From Desmodesmus armatus (Eukaryota; Chlorophyta; Chlorophyceae; Sphaeropleales; Scenedesmaceae): DNA of 64,000 nucleotides. Below the pieces are notes generated by a model that saw nothing but the letters and a program-made list of their open reading frames with translations, was not told the DNA's origin and ran no database searches. The DNA is taken from assembly GCA_007449985.2 (NCBI GenBank), contig VIIQ02000901.1:1-64000 (forward strand). Direction: 5' to 3'. Made by a program: the position numbers and the translations under genes. Of this stretch, positions 28,060-41,400 are shown in pieces; the first letter of the stretch is position 1, and each line of letters opens with the position of its first letter.

Positions 28060-30373
28060 TGTTTCCTCTCCTTGACAACGTCATCACCATTGGTGGACAG
28101 CGGCAGCAGCACAAGGGTGAGCATTTTTGGGTCCCTAGTTTGCTTGCAGCACTGGCCACAGCTGCCTGCTTTGTTTGCCGCATGATGTGCCGTGCTGTGC
28201 TGATCATCGCTTTCCTATGATGTTTTGGATGTTTAGGGGTGGTTCTCCCCCCCAGGGTGCGTGCGGACAGCAGACATACCATTTTCAGCAAGCCTTTGGC
28301 GTTGGTCAGTGATCGAAAATGCTGTGCTGTCCTGTGCTGTCATAGCACGATTTGTCATTTGTGCCACCATGTCTGCTGACTGTGCTGTGCTGCGCTGTGC
28401 TGGCCAGCCCCCCTGCCTGTAGGCCATGCAGCTGTGGCCACCCACATGTCTGCAGCACACCAGACGGCTGTGGTACCCGCGTCGGCAGCAGCAGGCAAGC
28501 AGCAGCGGGGGCGCCTGCACAACCTGACGGGGGGCACCGGCACCTCAGGAGCAGCGCAGCAGATGCAGATATTCAAACGACATGGCCGCAGCCTGCCGAC
28601 ACCAGGTGGGGCAGCGGGAATGTGAGAGGGGGGGGGGTGGCTGCATGTCATAATCGACCGGCACTTCATATAGTGTGTTGCTGTTGGTTCGTGCGTGGGG
28701 TGTGGGGTGTGGGGCCAGAGCGTTATTGTGGGGTTGTGTTGCTGATGGGCTGTGCCCAATAGTGCAATCAGCAATCAACAGCAGCAGCAACAGCAGCAGC
28801 ACCGGCTGCAAGGCTCACCTTCAGGAGCAGCACAGCAGCTGCAGAGGTCAAAGTGGAGGGTATGAGATGGGTGCTGGTGCTGAGGAGAAAGCTGGGTGGC
28901 TGTGCCTTGTGATGAATGGTGCTGAATGGTGCTGAGCAGCAGGCGGCAGCACGGATTGCACGGCACGGGGAGGGGGTGGCGGCGGCGTCTGGCAGCTGAA
29001 CGCAGCACTGTAGATGTTGGTGTGCCACAGGGTGGCCAAGGTCTGCGTGCATCACGTGCACGAGGCTTGACGGGGGTGGGGTGGGGCAAGGGAGGGGAAG
29101 CAGGTGGGGGCCCGGGGGGGGGGGGGGGTGGCATGGGTGAGTGTGTATCTGGGGTGCAGGCGCTTGCACTGTCCTCCTTCTTCCCTCCTGCACGCATTTC
29201 CTCTTGCTGTGCCATTTTTTTTGGTATAGTGGCGGTATGTATTGGCGTGGTATTTGGATTGAGGCCAATACCAGATCAGGCAAGCAGGCCGGTGTATTAA
29301 CGGCAGGAAGTACTTCCCAAAAGCGCCCATTTTCACTCTCCCCTGCTCTGCCCCTTCCCTCTTTCCTTGTTGTGACGTGCGTCATGCCTGTAGTGCCCAA
29401 CTGCATGGGCAAGCCACCTCTGCAGATGACTCACTCCAGGCCACAGCAGCAGCAGCAGCAGCAGGAGCTCAGGTGAGCAAATGGGGCAAGGCAGTGCTGA
29501 CACACTACATCCAGCAGCCTGACTCGTGTGTGTGTGCGTGGGGTGGGGGGGTGGGGGGTGACGCTGGCAGGATGGCGCTTGTGGGCAGAAGTGTGTGGGC
29601 AGACGTGCATGGTCCCTGCATGCTTGCAAGTGAGGAGGTGCATCAACAGACACCGCAGACACTTACTCCAACCTTCTAGCAGTATGTAGATGGTTCGTGT
29701 GTGTTCTGCTTGAAATCTCTCCTAGAGTGTTTTGGATCGTGTCTTGTGGTGACAGGGATGCACTGCAGTTGTGGGATAGCTCTCGCTGGTTTGACCCTGA
29801 CTTCTGGGTTGGACCTTGCCACCTGGAAGGGTGGCATGTGTGTGGCCACACAACCACGAATGTGGCTTGACCCTACCATATGTCTTCTTGTCTGCCTGCT
29901 GTTACCCCGCCCCGCGGGCCTGTTGCTGTGTCTGGGTGCAGCTACCCAATGAATGCCCAAGCCCTTTTTGCTGACTGTGACGTGTGCAGTGAGAAGTATC
30001 GCAAGCAGGACATGACACAAGTGGTGAGCACTCTGGCACAGCAGGAGGGAATGTCACAAGTGATGGGGGCCCGGGGGGGGGGGGGCAGAAGGACATGCAG
30101 CACACAGTTTCCCTTAAGCAGGTCGCAACGGAGTCGCGGTGGCAGTGGTGGTGGCAGTGGTGGTGGTGGTGGTGGTGGTGGCGGTGGTGGTGGTGGTGGC
30201 GGTGGTGGTGGTGGTGGTGGTGGTGGTGGTGATGGTGGTGGTGGTGGTGGCGGTGGTGGTGGTGGTGGTGATGGTGGTGGGGTGTTGAATTTGCTGGCGT
30301 TGTTGGTGGTGTGTTGAAGACGCTGAATACATGTTGCATATGTCTGTGTGTGTTAAGCAGAGAGGATGTGTGT

Positions 30374-30418
<45 letters not shown>

Positions 30419-31088
30419 GGCTTGCAACTAGGGAGTGGGTGCCCCTAGGAAGAATAGGGAAGGGGGTGATTCAAAGGTTGCTATGCATGCGAGCATTGCT
30501 CTGACAATGTGTTGCAAGCACCTGCCAGACGCACATACTGTAGATTTGTCTACTGCAAAGCAATCCCCGTGCTCTGCTTTTCAGGTCCCAGCCGGCAGAG
30601 CAGACCGGCCAGGGCAGCACACACATCCTTCTTCCCATACCACTGTCACATGTATACGTACTTTGGCAGCTGGTTTTGTCAAGGAAGTACAGTTGATACA
30701 TTTACTGATGTTTGCTTCTTGCATGTTCATGCAGCTGTACAAGGCAACGGACGGGGAAGATGCCTGGATGTGCAAGGACTGCAGCAGCTTGAGCGATGGA
30801 GCTCGGGTGGGTGCAGTTGCATTTCCGGTAGCTTGTTTTTATGGTGATTTTACCTTGTTTGTGTTCTGTTGATGTTGCTTACCCTCCCCCTCTAGTTTCT
30901 AGCGATGCTGCCATGTTCATATTTGGTCTGTCGAGCCGTAATAACCATGGGTGCATTTATACTGCCCGGCATACAAGGTCTGCGCATGGACCACCCCAGG
31001 TCATTGGGGATACTGCTGTAGGGACTTGCAGGCCCTCCGCCCGTGCAGCAAACAACAACATCATAGCGTATGTTCAGACTGCTGTCGC

Positions 31089-31130
<42 letters not shown>

Positions 31131-32269
31131 GCTGATGCTGTCACTGCTGCTGCTCTGCTGATGCTCTGCTGCTGGTGGTAGACGCGTGTCAAGGCGGGTG
31201 ACAAGGCGGGTCGTCAGCAGCAACGGCTGGCGGTGCCAAAGCTTCGCCAGGACAAGGTGCCGCAGAACTCTGTTGCCGCCGCCGCTGCTGCTGCCGCTGC
31301 TGCTTGTGTTGGAGGGCGGCGAGGTGGTCGTGCCGCGGGGCGAGGTGCAGCGCCGAAAGAAGGCAGCAAGGTGGGTAGGGGGATGCTTGTAGGCGCGAGC
31401 GTGAACTGCCTCGTCACCGTGTCTCTGGGGTGGTGCTGGTTGATACTCTGTCAACATGGCCGGGAGGGCGGGTACACAATGGGCTGCAATGCATGCTGAC
31501 CCCCCCCCCCCCCCCCCCCAGCACAGGATGCCCGTGTTGACCTGCTGGGGCAAGGTGACAATGGTAGCGGTGTGGTAAACCGGTGTGTTGACAAAGCCCA
31601 ATTTAACAGGACCCCCACCAGGCAAGCAACAGCAGAAAAGCCTGCATCTAATCATACACTGACATTCACCTTTGTCATCCCCCATTGCGCCTCCTTCCCC
31701 CCCCCCCTCCCTCCTCTTACACAACCACACCGGACGCCCCCTCAACCTGCTGTCAGACAGTGACGAAGACAAAAACAGTGGGGACGACAAAGTAGCGGTG
31801 GTGCCAGCACCCCCACCAGGCAGCAAATGTGGTAAGTGCTGCAAAACTCTCTGAAGTTGCCCGTGCTTGACGCTGGCGTCTCCCCCCCCCCCCCCCCCCG
31901 CTTGCACTGTTGACAGGATGCCCCGGTTGACCTCCTGTCAGACAGTGACGATGACAACAGTGGAGATGATGATGTGGTCGTGGCCGCAGCACCACTACCA
32001 GGCAGCACCAGCAACGGCAGAGGGGGCCGGCAGCAGCAGCGGGAGGCAGAGGTGGCCCCCCGGGACATGTCCCCAGGCACCAGGATGGCAGTGCAGGCTG
32101 CAGAGGCTGCGGATGCAGAAGAAGAGGGCTTGGGCAGGCGGCGCCGGAGGGGTGGCAGGGGGTCTGTGGGCCCTGCTGAGCTGATAGACGTGTCCGGGGT
32201 CAACAGGAACCCGTGTTTACGGTAAGTAATGCCTACCTGGTTGTCAGGTTGTGGGCTGTGTTTGTGTGT

Positions 32270-32300
<31 letters not shown>

Positions 32301-35075
32301 GGTGGAGAGGGAGGGGATGCAATGGGGGGCTGCAGCAGCATTGGATGCAGAGGCAGGGTTGGGCAGGCGGCGGGGAGGCAGGAGGGGTAGAGCCAAGGGG
32401 TCTGTGGGCCCTGCTGAGTTGATTGACGTGTCGGGGGTCAACAGGAACCCCGTGTTCACGGTGAGTAGACAGGGAGGTGAATGTACAGGGAGGCGGTGGG
32501 CTAGGAAGGAGGGGGGGGGGGGACTGGCCACTGCAGAGGAGTTGGATGTTGAGGAGGGCCTTGGCAGGCGGCGGGGCAGCAGGAGGGGTGGTGCCAGGGC
32601 GTCTGTGGGCCCTGCTGAATCTGTTGACGTGTGCGGTGGTCCACAGGAACCCGGTGTTCACGGTGAGTTATCTCGAGATAGCTGGATGCTGTAAACCTCC
32701 CCCTCCCCCTCCCCTTCACCCTGCGGCCGTAGTATGCTGTATACCGCAGTTCATTTTTGCTTTCTCCCTCTTACGCTCCCCTCAATCTGTACGCCGGCAT
32801 CCCCTCCCCTTTCTCTGCTTCTTCCAGGGCCTGAGCACGCAGTACCCCCTGGTGGTGGTCGTGGTGCCGAGGTTGTTGATCCTGAGGACATGGAGTTCCT
32901 CTCCCCCCCCCCCCCCCCCCCCCCGCCCGCCCGCCCCCTTTCTGCCCCCAGGGCTTGAGCACACAAGATCTTGCAGTCCCCTTTGCTTCCACCCTTGCTC
33001 CCCCACTTGCTTGCCCCTGTACGTGCCACCACCCCCACCTAACCCCCTCCTCCCCCCCCCCCCCCCCCCCCGCTGTCCCCAGGGCCTGAGCACGCAGTAC
33101 CCCCTGGTGGTGGTCGTGGTGCGGTGGTTGTTGGTCCTGAGGACATGGAGTTCCTGGAGCCTGATGCCTTCCTCAACGACACGGTGCTGGACTTCTACAT
33201 CAAGTGAGAGGGGTGGTGGTGGGGGTTTGGGGTTTGAAGGGGGGGGGGCAGGGAGGGGAGGCAGCGGGAGGACCACACATCTATACCGTCATGGAGAGTG
33301 CCACGGTCAGGCGGATGGGTGCAAGAATCCGCTGGGTGTTAAGCAGAGTGAATACAGATGTATCTAGCATGTAGGCAACATATCAGTCACATGCAAGCAG
33401 TTTTATGAAGCATATCACCCATAGTCCCACAAGGATAGTTAAACCATTACGTCAGGCTTACAAAGTGCGCTCCGGCACGCACACGCATAGGAGTAAACAG
33501 TTATATTATCATGGAAACGTTTCACCTGATACTTGTCTGATGTCGGTGCAGCTCCTGTCATCTCCCTCCGGTCCAGGGGACCACCGATTGCTGCAGTGGT
33601 CTGAAATGCTGCTGTATTGACTGTATGACTCTGTGAATTGAGACCGAGACTGCTGGAGGGGCCACTACCCTCCCTAGTACATGTAAAGCTGGCCTAATCC
33701 CTTTGTCCCTTGTCCCTCTAGAAATTACCTGCAGGCACAGTAAAGCAATTTTGTAGGCAGCAGATGGATGTCAGTCAACCTTGTATGAACCTTGTATGGT
33801 ATGTGTGTGTGTGGGGGGGGGGGGGCTGGGGGGCTGAGCCAACGGGCTCCTCAGGCCCGAGTCAAGTATGTAGTTGTCTGGGTTGTGGGTTGTTGGGATT
33901 GAGTAACTCCATGTCCTCAATCCCAACAACCCACAACCCAGACAACAACATACATGACTCGGGCTTATGCAGCCCGTTGGCTCGCGTTCCTGGAGCCCGA
34001 TGCCTTCCTCAACGACACAGTGCTGGACTTCTACATCAAGTGAGCGGGGTGGTTTGAGGGTCTTCTCCCTTGCATCCCCTCCTCTCATTCACAAGACATG
34101 GTCTGGTTATTGGGTGGCAAGAGCCACACACACCTTGCTGCTTGGCAACAGCAGCAGCAATCTTAAGGTTTGTCATCTATACCCATCGCGTGCACTTGCG
34201 CAACATGCAAGGCACACAGATCCACCAGGCGTCTCTGAAGCCCCCCCCTCCACCCCCCCCCCCCCCCCCCCCCCCGCCCCTCCCTCTCTCCCAAACGTAC
34301 ATCGGAAAGGGCAAATCCAGGTGCATAGGCGGCTGCACTTCTTCAACAATGCAAAAAATGGCGGCAGGGACGAGCTGTGCCTTCACTAATGGGGGAGTAT
34401 GTTACATAGACATTTTCGCCAAACAACAATGGCATTGCCCACCAGGATCGAGCCAGGTGAACCTCATAAGTTGTCTCCCCTGCGGTGGTTTGCACCACCT
34501 ACACGGGGTTGACCTGCAATGCATATCACCCCCCCTGATACAGGTACATTGAGGGCAACCTGGTCCCAGAGGTTCGCAGCCGGCTGCACTTCTTCAACAC
34601 CTTCTTCTACAAGAAGCTGGCTGAAAAGAGTGGTGGCAGGGGGCTGGAGCTGCCTGCTGACACCAACAAGGACAGGGCAAAACACAGGGCCAACCACGCA
34701 CGGGTGAAGACATGGACCAAGGTGTGTGCGTGTGTGTGAACATCAACAGAATGTCAACATCTTTGATAAGATTTACCTGTTGGTGTCCAACGCAAGCCAC
34801 TGTGCATCCCCCTGCCCCTCTCCTACCCTGCTGTTTGTTTTTTCAAACAAACTGTTTCCAAATTGTGTGCCCCCAACATATTTGACAAGGACTACCTTTA
34901 TAACCCCCACTAAAAGCATTGCCCCCCCCCTGCTGTCTGTTCTTGTATCCCCCCCCCAGAACGTCAACATCTTTGAGAAGGACTACCTGTTTGTGCCCAT
35001 CCACGACAAGGTCCACTGGAGCCTCGTCATCATATGCCACCCAAAGCTGCTCTTCCAGAACCACCTGGCACAGCT

Positions 35076-35106
<31 letters not shown>

Positions 35107-35371
35107 GAGGTTGACCCTGAGGCCGCCCAGCAGGAGCAGCAGCAGGCGTCGCGCAGCCGTCGCAACGCCAAGGCGGCGCGTCAGCAGCAGCAGCAGCAGC
35201 CGCCTCCACAGCAGCAGCAGCAGCAGCAGCAGCAGCAAGAGAAGCGCGGCGGTGATGGCGGTGGCGTTGCATCAGCCCTGCATGCTGCAGGCAAGGCAGC
35301 ACTGGGGCTTCTTGGTCACCTCCTCAACCCATCCAGCCCCAGCAAGACCCCAGCAGCAGCAACAGCCGAGC

Positions 35372-35404
<33 letters not shown>

Positions 35405-38400
35405 GTCGTGGTGCTGAGGGTGACGATGAGAGTGCCCGTCTGGCAGCAGCAGCAGCACACACAGCCACACATGTGGCTACCTCATTTCTGCCACAGTATA
35501 ACAGCAGCGATGAAGAAGAGGACAAGCAGCAGCAGCAGCAGCCCTTGGGTGGAGCGGGTGTGAGCTACCACCCAGATGGTAAGCCTGACTGCGATGTGGC
35601 AGCAGCAGCCGCAGCCGGGGCCGCGGCAGCAGTAGCAGCAGCAGAAGCAGCGGCAGACTCCGCTGCTGCTGCTGCTGCTGACGGCTCTCAGGACATCCAG
35701 CCCACACAGGATCTGTACCAGGATGCTCGATCAGGCAGCACAGTGGAGGACAGCAGTGATGGCGATGCCGAGAATGCAGAGGGTCCCCGCACACCCATGG
35801 CAGCAGCAGCAGCAGCAGGTGCAGTAGGAGGCTCAGCAGCAGCAGCGGCGGCGGTGGCGGCAGGTGCTGCTGCTGCTGCTGCTGCTCCTGCTGAGACGGG
35901 CATTGTTCCCAGGCCCTGCATCCTGGCTCTGGACAGCATGGCAGGTATGTGGTGAGACATATCGATGCCACAAACAGATACATGTCTTGTGTGTGTGCGT
36001 GGGCTTGGTGGGGGGGTGGGGGGGGAGGCTAAGGTGGGTGTTGTTTCTTGCAACCGCCAGGTGGCCCCCCTGCAATCTTCTCGAAGGTCGCTGCCTGTCT
36101 GTGCTATTAAGTTGGTGTTGATCATCCCTTTTTGTAACAGCAACGGTGTTTCCATCACAGTCCAATGTATCTGTCAGGTTGTGCTGACCCCTGATGTGTG
36201 ATCCCCTGTATTCATTCGCACACATGCCCTTGTGTTTGCTGGCTTCACATGTGTTGCCCCATGCTTGCAGGTGGCCACCAGACAACAGCCGTGTGCAACA
36301 ACCTGCGTGAATACATTGCTCACGAATTGGCACGTAGGCTGCACGAACAGACGGGGCAGCAGGTGGAGGTGCCACTGCTGAAGAATGAGGTGTGTGTGTG
36401 TTAAGCACGTAGAATACATGTGTAGCATACTATAATAGTCACAAACAAGCAAGGTATGAGGCACACAAAGTCCAACGAGGATGGGAAACCGGGTGTGTAG
36501 CAGTGTGTGTGTGTGTGGGGGGGGGGTGACAATGTTTTCACTTCAACCGTTGTGAAGAGCACAAGGTTTTTGAGAGGAGGGGCTTGAAAGTGCTGGGGGC
36601 AGCTAAGCGTAGTGGCTGCAACAGCTTGAAAGTCTGGTCACCTTGCTGTTGGGCGGAAGGAGTGAGCATTGCTCACAAATTGGCACGTAGACTGCACGAA
36701 CAGACGGGGCAGCAGGTGGAGGTGCCACTGCTGAAGAATGAGGTGTGTGTGTGTGTGGGGTGGGGAGGGGGGGGGAGGAGGGGGGGGGTGACAATGTCTC
36801 AGTTCAAGCCATTGTGAAGAGCACAGTGGTTGAGGGGAGGGGTACTGAAAGTGCTTGGTGCAGCTAAGCGTCATGGCTGCCATAGCTTTGAAGTCTGGTC
36901 ACCTTGCTGTTGAGTGGAAGGGGTGAGCATCGCTCACGAATTGGCACGCAAGCTGGCGGAGCAGACGGGGCAGCAGGTGGAGGTGCCACTGCTGAAGAAT
37001 GAGGTGTGTGTGCAACACATGAGTTATATCCAGCAAGTGCATGTGTGTGTTTTTTTTTTGGGGGGGGGGGGAGTGGGCGGGGGGGGGGGGCTGAAGGTAT
37101 CTCGGTGTCAAGCATGTGTGTGTGGTGGTGGTGGTGGGGGGGGGGGGGGAGCGTGGGAGAGTTTATGTGTAATGGCAACTCCTGGTTACAACTTCCAAGT
37201 ATGGTCATCGGGCCGTTGCGTTGTGGAAGGGTGCAAACGGGGTATGTAGTGGTCCATTCCCCACCCCCACCCACCCATCCACCCACCCACCCCTACGCAC
37301 ACTGTACACATGCACACTTTGGCCGACACGCCCCCCCCCATCATTGTCATGCCCACCTGCATTCTTGTGTCTGCAGGACTTGCCGCACCACCGGCTGTCC
37401 AAGAACATCCCCATTCAGCCCAACCACTGCGACTGTGGGCTGTTTGTGCTGACGTACTTGGAGTACTTTGTGCACGCACTGCCACCAGCACTCAACGTGC
37501 AGGATGTGATTAAGGCGGGGCCCAGGAAGCTACCAGATCAGCGTAGGTTGGGGTACTGAGGGGGGTGGGCAGGATGGAGGTTGGTGGGCGTGGGGGTGGG
37601 CGTGGGGTTGTATAGAGGGCATGGGGGCACACAGTGTCCTCAGAAGACAGTAAGGGGGGTCATGGTTGGGAAGGATAGGGCAGGACGGCCGCGGAGGCGG
37701 GGGGGGGGGTGGGGCGTGCCACCAGCACTCAATGGGAAGCAGGGGGGACCCAGGAAGCAGGGGGGACCCAGATGAACGTATGTTACTGGGGTGGTGTGGG
37801 GTGAGGATGGACTGCCGGGGTTGTGAGGATACATATAGAGGGCATGGGGCCACACAATGTAGGAAGACAGCATGCCAGGGTGGTTGGTGGGGCGCGTGTG
37901 TAGACACAGGAAAGGCATCCAGCCACGCAGTGTGTGCAAGGGGGGGGGGGGGGGGATAGCGCGGGGGGGGGGGGGGGGGGAGCTGCCAGCACTCAACTTG
38001 AAGGATGTGCAGCGGGTGGTTCTGGGCGTCATTCATGATCCCTACAGCACACCTAGTTTGCAATCGTGGGACTCACCCTGATCATGCCTCTGTTGCCTGC
38101 CCCCCCCCCCTTCGCTGCAGTCCCCATCCTGAGCTTCACGCACCCGATGCTGTTCTCCAAGCTTTGGTTCCCCGATGCGGCTGCCTCACGGCTGAGGGAG
38201 CACCTGCGCGCCCTGCTGCTGCAGCGTATGCTGGACGATGCTTCGGTGAGGAGGGGGCAGGGGGTTGGGCTTGTGTGTGGAGGGGAGGGGTTGAATAACA
38301 ACATCAGGTGGGGTGCTCCCATGTGTGAGGAGGGGGCACCTCTGCCCTCCATCAGGCTTCACTTCCCCCCCCCCCTCCCACACACAGACACACACACACA

Positions 38401-41400
38401 CACACACACGCACTTTGCAAAGTCATGCTTAGCGCACCAACACACTTCCCACACACACGCACAAACGCACGCTGACCCCCTTTCCCGGGCGCATTGCAGG
38501 ATGAGGTGAAGAGCAGTGATGCGGGTGCACAAGCAGCCAGTGAGGTTGCGGATGAGAAGGAGCGGTGGGACAGGCAGCAGCAGGAGATACAGGAGGAACG
38601 CCTGAGCAGGTGAGAACAGGGCGGCTGCAAACTGGCATGAGCTTTCCTGAGCTACAGGAAAATGTGTGTATGTATTCGCGTGTATTGCATAGGTTTGGGG
38701 AGTGATTACGAGCCTGGGGAGGGAAGCTTTCTGGATAGAGGAAGATGCTTGGAAAATGCGCGAGCAGCAGCAAAATGCAGCAGTTATGGGGAGAGAACCA
38801 TGGGCATGTGGTGAAGGTTGGGCGCTCGGTATCATGATGCGAGCGCAGATGCCATAGTTCATAAGGCACCTCTTACATGTGACTGATGCATTGCCCCCCC
38901 CCCTGCAGGGTGATTGCCTACGTTCCTCCCGCCCAGTACTGGCCCACAGTGCACGACCAGCTGGCAGCAGCAGAGGTCCGATCGGCAGCAGAGGAGAAAC
39001 AAGCAAAAGCTCGCAGAGCAGCAGCAGCAGCAGAGAACAGGGCCAAGCGGGACCAGCTCAAGCTGGAGCAGCAGCAGCAGAAGCTGCTGCAGAAGCAGCA
39101 GCAGCAGCAGCAGCTGCTGCAGAAGCAGCAGCAGCAGCAGCAGGATGATATTGAAATGGCTGAGATCCACCCAGCTGTACAGTTGCCTCCTGAGGCTGAA
39201 GCTGCGCTCAAGAGGGAGCAGGAGCAGAAAAAAACAGCAGCGGCAGCAGCAGCAGCAGCAGCGGCGGCGGCGGCGGCTGGCAGCAATGGGCAGACTGAGG
39301 GGACCAAAAACGACCCTTACGAATTTCTAGGCAGTGAAGAGCAAGCAGCAGCAGAAGTCGCAGCTGCTCTTGCTGCTGCTGTGGGCTATGCACTGCCGGC
39401 GGCAGCACCACCAGCAGCAGCAGCGGCGCCGGCCGGCAGCAAACGTCTCCGGGGTGACAAAGCAGCGGCATCAGCGGAGCGGGTGTCCTGCGATTTTGAC
39501 AGCAGCAGCAGCGACGAAGACGACAACAGTCAGCAGCGGCAGCAGCAGCAGCAGGGTGTCACTAAGAAGGCTCGGCGGGAGGTTCGGCCCTCTAGTGCCA
39601 CTACTCAGGATGGTGCAGCAGATGCAGACCTGCTGTCACGCCTAGCTGAGACTGAAGATATCGAGCAGCTGCCAGGGATGTTGAAAGTAATGGGCTCTGG
39701 TGGGGCTGAGGGTGCGGAGGAGGGGTCTGATGATGATGACGACTTTGAGGTCACGGTGCCCTCTAGCAGACGCAAGCGGCAGCAGCAGCAGACGCCGGGC
39801 AAGGCGGGGCGGAAGCGCCCCCAGAAGCAGCAGCAACAGCAGCAGAACAAGCAGCAGCAGCAGCGGCAGCAGCAGCAGCACATGTGGTTTGATGACGATG
39901 GGGATCCAATGGAGGTGGACAATCCAGAGCAGCAGCTGCAGCAGCGGGGACGTGCGGGGCAGCACCCCCGGCAGCATGACTACCTGACAGGAACATCAGA
40001 TGACGAGCAGCAGCAGAAGGAGCCGCCGCCGCGGCAGCAGCAGCAGGACTCGCCGCGGAAGCAGCGGAAGCGGCGGCGCCAGAAGGAGCAGCAGCAGCAG
40101 GAGGAGGAGGAGGATCCTGTAGAGGATCCAGGGGGTGGCAGTGAGGAGTTGGGTAGCCAGCAGCAGCAGCAGCAGCGGGGTAGAGGCCGTAAGGTGGGTG
40201 GAAGCTGTTGTATGTGTGTTGCTGTGTTGTGATAAACTCTGTATTTGGCTGCTGTGCTGCATCAATCAACCTTCCCTGCCCGTCTGGAGCCAAAATCTGG
40301 AGTCAATACTATCCTCAGGACCCCCCCCCCCCCTGATGCTATGCCGATGCTGGTGCTGATGCTGATGCCGATGCTGATGTCTCCCCCCCCCTTCCCATCC
40401 CCAACCAACCTCAACCCTGATGCCTATACTTGTCTCTCCCCCCCCCCCTCCCGCCCCCAATCAACCTCCAACCCTGCAGGCCAAGACCCAGGCGGGAGCA
40501 CAGGACGCAGCTTTTTTTCGCCAGGGCCCCGACAGCAGCACAGCAGCAGCAGCAGTCGGGGCCGACACCACACACACCGCCACACAGCAGCAGCAGGGGC
40601 CGGGTCCCCGCAGCAGCAACGGAACAGGCAAGGGCGGCAGCGGCGGCGGTAACAGCAGCAGCAGCAGCAGCAGCGGTGGCAGCAGCGGCTTTGACGACAG
40701 CGAGGCCCAAACGAGTGACACCACCTCACACCAGCAGGGCGACCGGCAGCAGCCCAAGCAGCGTGCTGTGCAGCATGAGGTGAGAGGGGGGGAGGCTGCC
40801 CTTGCCCCCCTTCCCCCACGTATGGCCCTCTTCGGCCCATAACCCCTTATCTAAGCGTCTTGCACACACAAAGTTTAACCTCGTCATTACTGCATCGCCC
40901 CCCCCCTCCCCCGCCCTTCCCGCAGTCGATTGTCGTGTCAGATGGTGAGCAGGAGGGGGCTGCTGCTGCTGAGCTGCCCCCGGAGGTACACGCCATGCTG
41001 AAGGCCTCAACAGCATGCCTGGCGTGGGAGGGTACAAGAGCGCTCTCAAAGGTAGGAAGGGGAGGGGCGGGGCATGTAGGGCACTGCCGGAATGTGCTGT
41101 CATCGGGACATGCATATGGGTACATCGGGGGAACGCACTTATAGTCGCATGGCATCGGGTGGGCGTCACGAAGGTCGTGTGAGAGTCGTGTAAGAGTCGT
41201 ATCAGGGGGTGAACGACGACCAAGCGACACAGGCTTCGACTGTTACACGACTTCGTCGCATCAGGACAGTGACTTGCACACAGCGGCAATGCCCAGGCGA
41301 CGGTGCTGTACAGCGTCGTCAAAGCATCGCCTTCCCGTCGTACAAACTGTCTCCATGGACATATGTATGCAAATATGGCGACACCGTTCGCGACCACGCA

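Noticed and set aside
30114..30339. Poly-Gly, poly-His and poly-Thr frames
   Set aside because: All are readings of one (GGT)n array inside an intron.
41160..41313. Extra exon upstream of 41314 (MNDDQATQ...)
   Set aside because: Exon 41314-41610 already joins 41051 in phase 0 at a good CAG acceptor; including more would need a weaker acceptor.
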